From: CAISCU01 sp051861545
GTDB lineage: Bacteria; Bacteroidota; Bacteroidia; UKL13-3
DNA: 64,000 nt
Assembly: GCA_051861545.1 (NCBI GenBank)
Contig: JBIMKP010000022.1
Coordinates: forward strand, 9,778 to 73,777
Reading direction: 5' to 3'
Shown: one piece after another, positions 1 to 9,198 of the stretch
Layout of the letters: every line of letters begins with the position of its first letter
How positions within the stretch are numbered: the stretch's first letter is position 1
Notes under the pieces: model-generated
The model's input: only the letters and a program-made list of their open reading frames with translations
Databases searched by the model: none
What the model was told of the DNA's origin: nothing
Made by a program: the position numbers and the translations under genes

Positions 1-173
1 TTCCAAAATTTTCCTTCATAGTGAGTTAAATCTTCTGCGAAATGGGCAAATAAGCCCAAAAAACTCATTCGGGTTTCTATATTTTCTTGCCCACAATGCC
101 CACAAAATCTATCTTCAACTATGTTTCCACAGTTTAAACAAGTTTTATCTTCTCTGGTTTGATGATGGCCCAT
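1..173 (-). CDS. DUF3667-type zinc-ribbon protein, N-terminal part only
   Basis: The reading frame starts at an ATG complementary to 171-173 and runs off the left edge, so only 57 residues are visible. It has two CxxC pairs (C12-LN-C15 and C24-GH-C27) followed by G-Q-E-N, then a hydrophobic stretch and H-Y-E-G-K-F-W. This layout, an N-terminal four-cysteine ribbon followed by a region leading into membrane segments, is that of Bacteroidota DUF3667 proteins. Function is unknown in the family. The membrane segments would lie outside the window. The gene is divergent from the large secreted protein that starts at 493. Confidence 0.75.
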   Translation of the reverse strand, partial: MGHHQTREDKTCLNCGNIVEDRFCGHCGQENIETRMSFLGLFAHFAEDLTHYEGKFW

Positions 174-492
174 ACCGCGATTTTTTCTTCGATTATACTA
201 AATATTATTCATTTTGCCTGCCTTCATCAAAATAGATAAAAGAAGTTTTTGATTCAAATACTTATATTTTATTGGCTAGTGTTTTAGAATTTATAATTAC
301 TTAAAGATATGTTTAAACCAAATTAAAGATTAAGTGATTTTAAGGGAAAATCAATTCATATTTTAAATTCAGTTTTGTAAAAAAAATCATAAACAAACTA
401 TTAATTATTAGTAATTTAATATTCCTTTTTGAAAATTAACTTACTTTGAATAATTCATCAGAATTCATTGTTTAAAAAGCTATTTAAAATTA
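174..492. other. Divergent intergenic region, AT-rich, no gene
   Basis: About 320 bases separate two divergent start codons. The stretch is very AT-rich and has stops in all frames. It must hold promoters for both flanking genes. I see a near-match to the Bacteroidota -7 element (TTACTTTG at 442-449), but no convincing -33 partner, so I do not call a promoter. Confidence 0.5.
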
Positions 493-3400
493 ATGATTTC
501 TAATCTAATCAATTGTATGAAACATCTTAAGAATTTTGTATATCTACTTTTCTTTTTATTAGCATTTAATCCTAGCAAAACAAACGCTCAGGGCTTAGTA
601 AAAGGGTTTCCACAAGCCAATGGTCCAGTTTATGCAATGGCAAGTAGAAATGATACCGTATTTGTAGGTGGGAATTTTACAAGTTTATTTAATCCTGATA
701 GCATTATTTCTTTTGGTGGTTTGGTTGATCCAAATACAGGAAAACCATCATCAAACTGGGATCAGCCCAATGGAGCCGTTTATGCAAGCACTCCTGATAA
801 AAAAGGTGGTTTCTTTATTGGTGGTGATTTCTCTAAAGTAGCAAGTTTGAATGCTGTAAGAATAGCACATATTGATAGTTCTGGCACTTTACAAAATACA
901 TTTTCTAATACTGGAATTAATGGTGTTGTAAAATCTATGGTTACTTTAGGTGATACTTTATTTGTTGGGGGACAATTTAATCTCGTTGGTAGTTTTTTGG
1001 AATCTGCCGGTGGACCAGTTTTGAAAAATTCAGCTTTGGTTAGTTCTAATTTCCCTTCTATAAATGGTTACGTTTTTTGTGCTATACCCGATGGTGTTGG
1101 AGGTTGGTATGTTACAGGTAGTTTTACAAAAGTTGGAAATATTACAAGAAATAGAGCAGCTAGAATTGATGCAAATGGAAATGTTTTAGCTTGGAATCCT
1201 AATTTAAATGGAATTTGTTATGCCATGGTTAGGTATCAGAATTCTGTTTTTTTAGGAGGTCAATTCACAAATGTGGGAACCCTAGTTAGATCTGGAATAG
1301 CTTCAGTTGATACTGCTACAGGAGCAGCAAGTACTTGGGCACCTGGATCTCCTTCTACAGTTGTTCGCTCATTTAGCATTAGCAACAATATACTTTATTT
1401 AGCAGGAGCATTTGGTACAATGGCTTCTCAAACTCGTCAAAGTCTTGCTGCATTTAATTTACCTAGTTTAACTTTAACGTCTTTTAGTACAACAATGTCG
1501 TTAACAAATGGCCAAGCCACATTATTTAGTGTATTGGCCCTTGGTAACAAGGTTTTTGTTGGAGGTAGATTTGATAATATTGGAGGAAGCTCTAGAACTT
1601 GTTTAGCTGCTTTAAACCCTAGTAATGGCTTGGTAATACCCAATTGGAGTGCTAATGCAAATGATGTAGTTGAACAAATTAAATTTTTGAATGGTTTTAT
1701 TTATGTTGGAGGTTCATTTACAACTGTAAAAGGTTTAAGCAGAAATTATGTTGCTGCTGCTGACACTTCAACTGGTGCATTAAATTCTTTGAATCCTAGT
1801 ATCAATGGTTTTGTAACCTGTATAGAAATAGACCCATTGGATTCAACGCTTTATATAAGTGGGAATTTTTCGAATTATTTTCATTCAATCAATTTGAAAA
1901 ATTTCACATCAATGTCTTGGCCTCTAAGAACAAATGCCTATGCTAATACCATTTCTCTCTTTGGTTCAAGGTTATTTGTTGGTGGTTATTTTACAAGTCT
2001 TGGAGGTTTTGAACGAACAAATCTTGCTGCTTTTAATACAAAAACTGGAGCTTTGTTAAGTTGGAATCCTGGCACCAATGGTCGTGTTGAAGCCATGTGT
2101 AATGTAAAAGATTCATTTATTTGGATTGGGGGGTATTTTACCGAGGTAAGTTCAATAAGTAGGGGACGTTTGGCTTGTTTCGACAGATTTGGTTCATTAA
2201 ATAATTATCTATTCAGTTTTGATAATTACGTTAAAGCAATATCCTTTAGTGGCGATTCTATTCTTTATGTTGGAGGAAATTTTTTTACTTGTAGTACTTT
2301 AAGCCCTTTTGTATCTAGCTCTGTAGTTGCACACAAAATTGCAGCCATAAATTTTAGAACGGCTAGGATTCAACCTTTTTGGAATCCTTCTTCAAATAAT
2401 GAAGTAAACAGTTTATTTGTTGATGGAAACATACTTTATGCAGGTGGAACATTTTCAGCAATTGGCGGACAACCAAGAGCACTTTTAGCTGCTATATCAA
2501 GAAGTACAGCTCTTGCTACAAGTTTTGATGCTGGTTTATCTTCATCGGGCTCTTCTGTAAATTCATTATTAAAATACAATAACGAAATTATTGTTGGAGG
2601 CGGTTTTACATATGAAATTAATGGAAGAATTGTCCGTAAAAATTTAGCATCATTTCAAGTATCAAATAGTGCTTTAACAAGTTTTGTAAACGATCCTGAT
2701 TTATCTGTTTTTACACTTTCAATGCATCTAAATAAAATGTATTGTGGTGGTGAATTCAAAGTATTAGGAGGAAAAGCAAGATCTAATTTAGGTGCTTTTT
2801 TAAGTAGTAATGGTGCAATATTGGATTTTAATTTGGGAGCGTCTAATGCTTCTGGAAGTCAAAGTGTATTTAACATTAGTTGGTTCGATAACAACTTATT
2901 TTTAGGAGGTACATTTACTAAAATTGGAGACTCTTCACGTCAGTATTTTGGGGTTATTGATATACAAAATCAAACAGTTTTGCCATTCTATCCTAGTCCT
3001 AATGGTATTATTTATTCTACATATGTACACCAAGGATATTTATATATAGCAGGTCAATTTACCAATATTGGTGGGGCGGCAAGAAATCGTTTGGCAATCT
3101 TTAATTATCCTTCTTTTACTTCAACTACCATCAATCCTAATTTTAGTGGTTGGCCTTTAACATACTATCCAAGTTCTCCTAGTAAAATTTTAATAGGTGG
3201 AGGTTTTACTACAATAGCAAGTGTAAGTGCACCAAATTCTGCAGCATTTCAGTTACCAAGTTTTACAAGAATTATTGGAACTCCAACAGTAAACTCTTCT
3301 GTTAATAAGTACCTACTTAACAAAAATCATCTTTATGTTGCTGGAGGATTTACATTAATTAATGGATTGTCGAAGCCTTATTTTGCCCAACTTGATTCTT

Positions 3401-4929
3401 CAAGTTATTTACCTACTTCATTTTCACCTTCTATTAATGGAAGTGTTTTTACCTTTGATGTTTCTGCCGCCGGAAATATTTATTTAGGAGGTGGCTTTAC
3501 AACAATTGGAGGACAAGCAAGAGATAAGTGTGGTTCAATTTCATCAACAAGTGGAATACCAAATTCATGGTATCCTGTCTTTTTTAATCCAGCACCAAAT
3601 ACAGCTAGTGTTAGACAAATTTTATGTGTAGGGAATAAGGTAATTATTGGTGGAATATTTAGTAGTTTAAATGGATTGCCAGTTTCTAACTTAGCTGTAG
3701 TTTATGGTTTTGATACTTCAATTACTATTAATTCTGTAACTGGAACAGGAACAGTTTGTAAAGGAAATAATCTCATAGTCAATTATTCTGTAAGTAATTC
3801 TTATGGTGCAGGTAATCAATTTATATTAGAATTAGTTGATACACTTTTACCTAATAAAACTCCTATTGTTTTGTCAAGCCAAAATTCATCGGTTTCAGGC
3901 GTTTTTAACATTAACTTACCTAATAATTTGCCTACAAATAGAGCTTATTATGTTCAAATTCGAACTACTAATCCAGTTAGTATTTCGAAAAACTGGCCAA
4001 ACATTGTCAACACGATTTCATGCGTTCCAAATCAAGGTCCAACAAATCTTCAATTTAGCAATGTGACTGCAAATAGCGCAACATTAACTTGGACAAGAGG
4101 AAATGGACAAAGATGCATTGTAATTGCTAAACAAGGGTCTATGGTAGATTCACTTCCTATTAATGGTATAGAATACAATGCAAATTCTTCCTTCGGTATG
4201 GGTGCTTTACTTGGAACAGGTAATTATATTGTTTATAAAGGAACCGCCAATTCTGTAAATATTACAAACTTACTTTTATCTTCAAACTATCATTTTGCTG
4301 TTATTGAATTCAATGGAAATAACTCAACAACTGCATATTTAAATTCCCAAGTTCTCTATGGTAACATGGTTTCATTACCAGTAAATTGGTTAAGCTTTGA
4401 AGCTAAAAAAATCAATTCTAATGAAGTACTTTTAAATTGGAAAACAGCCTCTGAAATTAATAATAGTCATTTCGAATTACAGCGAAAATTTGAAGCTGAT
4501 TTTGATTGGAAAACCATCCAGATTTTAAAAGGAAAAGGTACCACTAATCAAACTTCTACTTACAGCTACAATGATTACTTAGACGACTTGTCGGCTGATG
4601 AATTGGTTTTATTCTATAGATTAAAACAAGTTGATTTTGATGGAAAATTTGATTTTAGTAAAACAATCAAAATTCTAAATGATAAAAACTTTGATGAAAG
4701 TATTCAAATTTTCCCAAATCCATTCGATGAAAGTTTCCAGTTTATAAACAAAGAAAATTCCATAATATCATATAGAATTTATTCAGTTAATGGGGAAAAA
4801 TTGAAAAATGGAACCTTAAATGGGAGTCAAATTGAAACCATAGATTGTGCTGATTTAGAACCGGGTTTGTATGTTTTGGAATTAGACACTCTAAAGGATC
4901 TAATCAGACAAAAAATATTTAAGAAATAG
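493..4929 (+). CDS. Giant secreted beta-propeller-like repeat protein with T9SS type A sorting domain
   Basis: 1478 residues. The N-terminus is a signal peptide ending near T-N-A-Q-G (residue about 34). A second ATG at 517 begins a more typical M-K-H-L-K-N signal peptide and may be the real start; 493 was kept because an A-rich stretch precedes it directly. Residues about 45-1125 contain about 21 copies of a unit ending in an aromatic/hydrophobic residue, then (V/I/L)-GG-x-F-T-x-(I/V/L)-GG, spaced 45-60 residues apart, typical of delta-60/propeller-like surface proteins. A fibronectin III-like stretch follows at about 1175-1290. The last 75 residues start with I-F-P-N-P-F and end G-L-Y-V-L-E...K-I-F-K-K, a Por/T9SS C-terminal signal. 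The protein is therefore predicted to be exported across the outer membrane and anchored or released at the surface. Its ligand cannot be read from the sequence; adhesion is an inference. Confidence 0.9.
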   Translation: MISNLINCMKHLKNFVYLLFFLLAFNPSKTNAQGLVKGFPQANGPVYAMASRNDTVFVGGNFTSLFNPDSIISFGGLVDPNTGKPSSNWDQPNGAVYASTPDKKGGFFIGGDFSKVASLNAVRIAHIDSSGTLQNTFSNTGINGVVKSMVTLGDTLFVGGQFNLVGSFLESAGGPVLKNSALVSSNFPSINGYVFCAIPDGVGGWYVTGSFTKVGNITRNRAARIDANGNVLAWNPNLNGICYAMVRYQNSVFLGGQFTNVGTLVRSGIASVDTATGAASTWAPGSPSTVVRSFSISNNILYLAGAFGTMASQTRQSLAAFNLPSLTLTSFSTTMSLTNGQATLFSVLALGNKVFVGGRFDNIGGSSRTCLAALNPSNGLVIPNWSANANDVVEQIKFLNGFIYVGGSFTTVKGLSRNYVAAADTSTGALNSLNPSINGFVTCIEIDPLDSTLYISGNFSNYFHSINLKNFTSMSWPLRTNAYANTISLFGSRLFVGGYFTSLGGFERTNLAAFNTKTGALLSWNPGTNGRVEAMCNVKDSFIWIGGYFTEVSSISRGRLACFDRFGSLNNYLFSFDNYVKAISFSGDSILYVGGNFFTCSTLSPFVSSSVVAHKIAAINFRTARIQPFWNPSSNNEVNSLFVDGNILYAGGTFSAIGGQPRALLAAISRSTALATSFDAGLSSSGSSVNSLLKYNNEIIVGGGFTYEINGRIVRKNLASFQVSNSALTSFVNDPDLSVFTLSMHLNKMYCGGEFKVLGGKARSNLGAFLSSNGAILDFNLGASNASGSQSVFNISWFDNNLFLGGTFTKIGDSSRQYFGVIDIQNQTVLPFYPSPNGIIYSTYVHQGYLYIAGQFTNIGGAARNRLAIFNYPSFTSTTINPNFSGWPLTYYPSSPSKILIGGGFTTIASVSAPNSAAFQLPSFTRIIGTPTVNSSVNKYLLNKNHLYVAGGFTLINGLSKPYFAQLDSSSYLPTSFSPSINGSVFTFDVSAAGNIYLGGGFTTIGGQARDKCGSISSTSGIPNSWYPVFFNPAPNTASVRQILCVGNKVIIGGIFSSLNGLPVSNLAVVYGFDTSITINSVTGTGTVCKGNNLIVNYSVSNSYGAGNQFILELVDTLLPNKTPIVLSSQNSSVSGVFNINLPNNLPTNRAYYVQIRTTNPVSISKNWPNIVNTISCVPNQGPTNLQFSNVTANSATLTWTRGNGQRCIVIAKQGSMVDSLPINGIEYNANSSFGMGALLGTGNYIVYKGTANSVNITNLLLSSNYHFAVIEFNGNNSTTAYLNSQVLYGNMVSLPVNWLSFEAKKINSNEVLLNWKTASEINNSHFELQRKFEADFDWKTIQILKGKGTTNQTSTYSYNDYLDDLSADELVLFYRLKQVDFDGKFDFSKTIKILNDKNFDESIQIFPNPFDESFQFINKENSIISYRIYSVNGEKLKNGTLNGSQIETIDCADLEPGLYVLELDTLKDLIRQKIFKK

Positions 4930-5017
4930 ATTCTATTTCAATTTTCTAATGATGTTTTCTTGTTTAATGCTAGATTTACCAGAATTAAAATAAATTCAAC
5001 ACTTAAAAAAACTATCC

Positions 5018-5752
5018 TCAGTATTTGCCTACCTTAAGTAAAACAGGAAAATGTACTTTTTTCTTTGATTCAATTGGCCAAACCATTTCTAATTTTGATT
5101 TAATTAAATCAATTGGATTTGCTCTATGATTCCTGATAAACTTTTGTGTTGCCGACCAAGTGTTTAAATAACCAATGTATTCATCATAGGTATAGTCTAT
5201 TTCTAATTTTATTCTTGGTTTTTCAATTTCACCAAATGGAAAAGGCACATTTTCATAAGCTTCATCGATGTATCTTCTTTCAGGCTCCCAATAACCATCT
5301 AAAATATTTCTATAAAAATGATTGATGATAGGGTCACATTCTGAATCGATTGTATGAAACCCATATCCAACTAAAATAATTAATCCTCCTGGTTTTAAGA
5401 CACGTTTTACTTCTTCGTAAAATGCTGTAAAATCAAACCAATGAATAGCTTGACCAACAATTACTAAATCACAACTTTCTGAGGCCAATGAACATGCCTC
5501 TGCTGATTCTACTTTATAGGTAATATTGTCTTTTTTAATGGCATGTTCCAATTGTTTTTCACTGATGTCAGAAGCATATACTTGCTCAAAAATTTCAGAA
5601 AGTTCTGAGGCTATTTGTCCATTGCCGGTTGCTACATCCCAAGCCAGATCTTTACTCTGAAGAGTTTGATTTATAAACAGGTATAACTCCACTGGATAAT
5701 TTGGCCTATACAAAGAATACAACTCCGCTTGGCCGGAAAAATGGTCCTTCAT
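5018..5752 (-). CDS. Class I SAM-dependent methyltransferase (Methyltransf_11 type)
   Basis: 244 residues from the internal ATG at 5752, chosen because the family begins M-K-D-x-F-S-G-x-A-x-x-Y-x-x-Y-R-P-x-Y-P and the 25 residues upstream in the same frame look like non-family sequence. SAM-binding motif I is D-V-A-T-G-N-G-Q. Motif II includes Y-A-S-D-I-S, and a Q-A-I-H-W-F-D motif and V-L-K-P-G-G follow. The substrate is unknown; relatives include small-molecule and trans-aconitate-like methyltransferases. The gene is convergent with the large T9SS protein gene and divergent from parE. A second protein of this type (12125-12874) shares the A-L-H-W-M/A-I-H-W-F motif. Confidence 0.85.
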   Translation of the reverse strand: MKDHFSGQAELYSLYRPNYPVELYLFINQTLQSKDLAWDVATGNGQIASELSEIFEQVYASDISEKQLEHAIKKDNITYKVESAEACSLASESCDLVIVGQAIHWFDFTAFYEEVKRVLKPGGLIILVGYGFHTIDSECDPIINHFYRNILDGYWEPERRYIDEAYENVPFPFGEIEKPRIKLEIDYTYDEYIGYLNTWSATQKFIRNHRANPIDLIKSKLEMVWPIESKKKVHFPVLLKVGKY

Positions 5753-5895
5753 TTGTAAATAATTAAGCAGACAATTTAGAAATACTTTGCTGAAAACAAG
5801 CATTAATTTTAGTTTTTCCACAGTCATGTGAATAACCCACTCATAAGCTTGCTGATTTTGGTGGTATTTTTACCTGCTTAAATAGTGTTTCAAAG

Positions 5896-7776
5896 ATGGC
5901 AGAAGAAAAAGTGATTTATGATGAAAACAGTATCAGGTCTCTCGATTGGCGCGAACATATTCGCCTGAGACCCGGAATGTATATCGGTAAACTAGGAGAT
6001 GGAAGCTCTGTTGATGATGGTATTTATATCCTTTTAAAGGAGGTTATCGATAATTGTATCGATGAATATGTAATGGGGAATGGAAAACAAATTGATATCA
6101 AAATTACTGATAACAAGGTTGTTGTAAGGGATTATGGTCGTGGTATTCCTCTTGGAAAAGTAATTGAATGTGTTTCTCAAATCAATACTGGTGGTAAGTA
6201 CGATTCTGCTGCTTTTAAAAAGTCGGTTGGATTAAATGGAGTAGGAACAAAGGCTGTGAATGCTTTGTCTATTTATTTCAAAGCACAATCTTTTAGAGAT
6301 GGAAAAACAAAAATCGCTGAATTTGAAAAAGGTCAGTTATTGAAAGAACACCCGCTACAAGATACTTTAGAGCCCAATGGAACTGCAATTACTTTTATTG
6401 CTGATGATACCATTTTTAAACATTTCAGGTTTATTAACGAGTACATCGAAAACATGATATGGAATTATGTTTACCTGAATGCTGGTTTAGTGGTTTGGTT
6501 CAACGACCAAAAATTCCTTTCAAAAGATGGTTTATTAGATTTATTAAAACGTAAAACCAATGAAGAAGCGCTTCGTTACCCAATTATTCATATTAAAGGT
6601 GAGGATATTGAAGTTGCTTTAACCCATGAAAATCAATATGGTGAAGAGTATTATTCATTTGTTAATGGTCAACATACTACCCAAGGTGGTACTCACTTAA
6701 ATGCTTTTAGAGAAGCTTTTGCAAAAACAGTTCGTGAGTTCTATAAAAAGGATTTTGATTTGGCTGATATAAGAGCAAGTATTATTGCTGCTGTAAGTAT
6801 TAGGGTTCAAGAACCGGTTTTTGAATCTCAAACCAAAACAAAATTGGGTTCAACAAATATGGCTCCAACTGAATCTATTTCAGTAAAACAATTTGTGATT
6901 GATTTTATGAAAAAGGCTTTGGATGATTACTTGCATAAACGTCCTGATACCGCTGAAGCTCTTTTACGTAGAATTAATCAGAGTGAAAGAGAAAGAAAAG
7001 AAATGGCCGGTATTAAAAAATTGGCTAATGAAAGAGCTAAAAAGGCTAATCTTCACAATAAAAAATTAAGAGATTGCCGCATTCATTTCAATGAATCAAA
7101 AGACGAAAAGAAGTACAATACTACTTTGTTTATAACCGAAGGTGATAGTGCAAGTGGTTCTATTACCAAATCTCGTCAGGTTGAAACGCAGGCTGTATTT
7201 AGTTTAAGAGGTAAACCTTTAAACTGTTATGGTTTAACTAAAAAGGTAGTTTACGAAAATGAAGAGTTTAATCTTTTACAACATGCTTTAAACATCGAAG
7301 AATCAATTGAAGATTTAAGGTACAACCGCATTGTTATTGCAACTGATGCCGATGTAGATGGAATGCATATTCGTTTGTTAATTCTTACTTTCTTCCTTCA
7401 GTTTTTTCCTGATTTAGTAAAAAATAACCACTTATATATTTTAGAAACGCCTTTGTTTAGAGTAAGAAACAAACAAAAAACTTTCTATTGTTATAATGAT
7501 GAGGAACGTCAGAAAGCTATCCATGTAATTGGTGCTAAAGCTGAAATTACTCGTTTTAAAGGGTTGGGTGAAATTTCACCAGAGGAATTTGGTTTGTTTA
7601 TTGGTGAAGACATGCGTTTGCAACCTGTTGTTCTTTTGAATGATATGCCGATACAAAAAATGTTGGAATACTACATGGGTAAAAACACTATGGATCGTCA
7701 AAATTTCATTATCGATAACCTAAGAATTGAAAAGGATATGGTTTACGAAATGGAAGTTGATGAGGAATTGGTTTAA
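5896..7776 (+). CDS. parE: DNA topoisomerase IV subunit B (GyrB/ParE-type ATPase subunit)
   Basis: 626 residues. The N-terminal GHKL ATPase has E49-V-I-D-N53 (Mg/ATP binding), D-Y-G-R-G-I-P and V-G-L-N-G-V-G-T-K-A-V-N-A-L-S. A transducer domain with the Q-T-K-T-K-L-G-S signature follows. The C-terminal TOPRIM region has F-I-T-E-G-D-S-A-S-G and A-T-D-A-D-V-D-G-M-H-I-R, and the F-K-G-L-G-E-I tail motif closes it. Length and the lack of a GyrB-type insert fit Bacteroidota ParE. It would act with ParC in chromosome decatenation. The ParC gene is not next to it: fmt follows after 6 bases, probably in one transcription unit. GyrB is the main alternative, but the short length argues against it. Confidence 0.93.
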   Translation: MAEEKVIYDENSIRSLDWREHIRLRPGMYIGKLGDGSSVDDGIYILLKEVIDNCIDEYVMGNGKQIDIKITDNKVVVRDYGRGIPLGKVIECVSQINTGGKYDSAAFKKSVGLNGVGTKAVNALSIYFKAQSFRDGKTKIAEFEKGQLLKEHPLQDTLEPNGTAITFIADDTIFKHFRFINEYIENMIWNYVYLNAGLVVWFNDQKFLSKDGLLDLLKRKTNEEALRYPIIHIKGEDIEVALTHENQYGEEYYSFVNGQHTTQGGTHLNAFREAFAKTVREFYKKDFDLADIRASIIAAVSIRVQEPVFESQTKTKLGSTNMAPTESISVKQFVIDFMKKALDDYLHKRPDTAEALLRRINQSERERKEMAGIKKLANERAKKANLHNKKLRDCRIHFNESKDEKKYNTTLFITEGDSASGSITKSRQVETQAVFSLRGKPLNCYGLTKKVVYENEEFNLLQHALNIEESIEDLRYNRIVIATDADVDGMHIRLLILTFFLQFFPDLVKNNHLYILETPLFRVRNKQKTFYCYNDEERQKAIHVIGAKAEITRFKGLGEISPEEFGLFIGEDMRLQPVVLLNDMPIQKMLEYYMGKNTMDRQNFIIDNLRIEKDMVYEMEVDEELV

Positions 7777-7782
7777 CAAAAT

Positions 7783-8688
7783 ATGAGAATAGTATTTTTT
7801 GGAACTCCTGATTTTGCAGCACATTCACTTCAATCATTAATCAATGCTGGAGTGAATGTGGTTGCAGTTGTAACTGCACCAGATAAACCTGCTGGTAGAG
7901 GAATGAATCTTCAATCATCTGCGGTTAAAGTTTGTGCAGTAAAAAATAATCTACCGGTTCTTCAGCCTGTCAAACTCAAAGACCCAGAATTTGTTCACGA
8001 ATTAGCATCCTATCAAGCCGATTTACAAATTGTAATTGCATTCAGAATGTTGCCTGAAATAGTTTGGAATATGCCTCCAAAAGGAACAATGAATCTGCAT
8101 GCTTCTTTATTACCCGATTACCGAGGTGCTGCTCCAATTAATTGGGCAATTATAAATGGTGAGAAGAAATCGGGTGTTTGTACTTTTTTCCTAAAACATG
8201 AAATTGATACAGGTGATATTTTATTGAGTAGAGAAGTTGAAATTACAGAAACCATGAATGCTGGTGAACTTCATGACTTATTGATGCAAACTGGTGCTGA
8301 ATTGGTAATTGAATCGGTTAGAAAAGTTGAATCAGGAAATTATTCTGGTATTCCTCAAGCTCAGTCATCCACAAAAACAGCCCCAAAAATTTTCAAGGAA
8401 CATTGTTTGATTCATTTTAATCAGCCTGCTGAAAAGGTATATAATTTAATTCGAGGTATGAGTCCTTATCCGGCTGCATATTTTCAGTTAAACGGAAAAA
8501 ATATGAAGGTTTTTAAAGCTGAAATTATAAAATCAAATCAAGTTTTAGAAGCTGGAAGTATAAAATCAGATGGAAAATCTTACCTCCAAATTCATTGTGC
8601 TGATGATTATATTAGATTATTAGAAGTGCAACCTGAATCGAAAAAAAGAATGAGTATTGAAGATTTTTTGAGAGGAAACAAGGTTTAA
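7783..8688 (+). CDS. fmt: Methionyl-tRNA formyltransferase
   Basis: 301 residues, about the usual length. It formylates initiator Met-tRNA using 10-formyl-tetrahydrofolate. The N-terminal Rossmann domain starts M-R-I-V-F-F-G-T-P-D-F-A. The formyl-folate motif is N104-L-H106-A-S-L-L-P-D-Y-R-G-A-A-P-I-N. The D-T-G-D-I-L stretch contributes the catalytic Asp. A C-terminal OB-fold-like domain includes the G-M-S-P-Y-P-A-A segment. It lies 6 bases downstream of parE and is probably co-transcribed with it. No terminator is evident before the convergent gene at 8725. Confidence 0.96.
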   Translation: MRIVFFGTPDFAAHSLQSLINAGVNVVAVVTAPDKPAGRGMNLQSSAVKVCAVKNNLPVLQPVKLKDPEFVHELASYQADLQIVIAFRMLPEIVWNMPPKGTMNLHASLLPDYRGAAPINWAIINGEKKSGVCTFFLKHEIDTGDILLSREVEITETMNAGELHDLLMQTGAELVIESVRKVESGNYSGIPQAQSSTKTAPKIFKEHCLIHFNQPAEKVYNLIRGMSPYPAAYFQLNGKNMKVFKAEIIKSNQVLEAGSIKSDGKSYLQIHCADDYIRLLEVQPESKKRMSIEDFLRGNKV

Positions 8689-8724
8689 TTCAAATAGGAT
8701 TTAATCACTTTTATAATCTATTTT

Positions 8725-9168
8725 TTATTTCCTCTTAGCATTGTTTGTTTCTTTGATATCGCTGTTTACCGAAGTAAAATTTGTCTGAATACTATCGCTT
8801 AAATTTTGTAAAAAGCTACGATAAGGTGGATTTTTTCTACTTCCAAAAGAACCATCATAATTTAGTTTAATTGTGAATTGATTGTCTTGTTGTTCAAGCC
8901 AAAATTTAAAATAATGGTAAGGACGTCCATAAAAGCCAAGAGTGTCTGAACCTTTAAAAGTATTGTCCTTAATTAATTGGTTTTTCTCTGCCAATTGCTT
9001 GATAAACTTAGTAGCAATCTCTTTTGAATTACTTTCTTTTGAATTGTTTTGAAAAGTATAAGTAGCAATATATTTTGTAGAATAAAAGCAAGATGACAAG
9101 GAAAGTATCATCACAAAGGCAAATATGTTAGATATCCAAAAAAGTATTCCTGAAGCATTCTTATTCAT
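8725..9168 (-). CDS. Small putative lipoprotein, unknown function
   Basis: 147 residues. The N-terminus has a hydrophobic segment followed by a lipobox-like L-S-S-C at about residue 27, suggesting an outer-membrane or periplasmic lipoprotein. The mature part is short and polar, with aromatic-rich Y-H-Y-F-K-F-W and no domain I recognise. It is 30 bases downstream of the beta-lactamase gene on the same strand and may be the last gene of that operon. It is convergent with fmt. Confidence 0.65.
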   Translation of the reverse strand: MNKNASGILFWISNIFAFVMILSLSSCFYSTKYIATYTFQNNSKESNSKEIATKFIKQLAEKNQLIKDNTFKGSDTLGFYGRPYHYFKFWLEQQDNQFTIKLNYDGSFGSRKNPPYRSFLQNLSDSIQTNFTSVNSDIKETNNAKRK

Positions 9169-9198
9169 CTGAATTTGTTATTATTTCTATTCTTCAAT

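Noticed and set aside
442..449. Promoter for the giant repeat protein
   Set aside because: TTACTTTG misses the conserved A of TAnnTTTG and no -33 element lies at the right distance.
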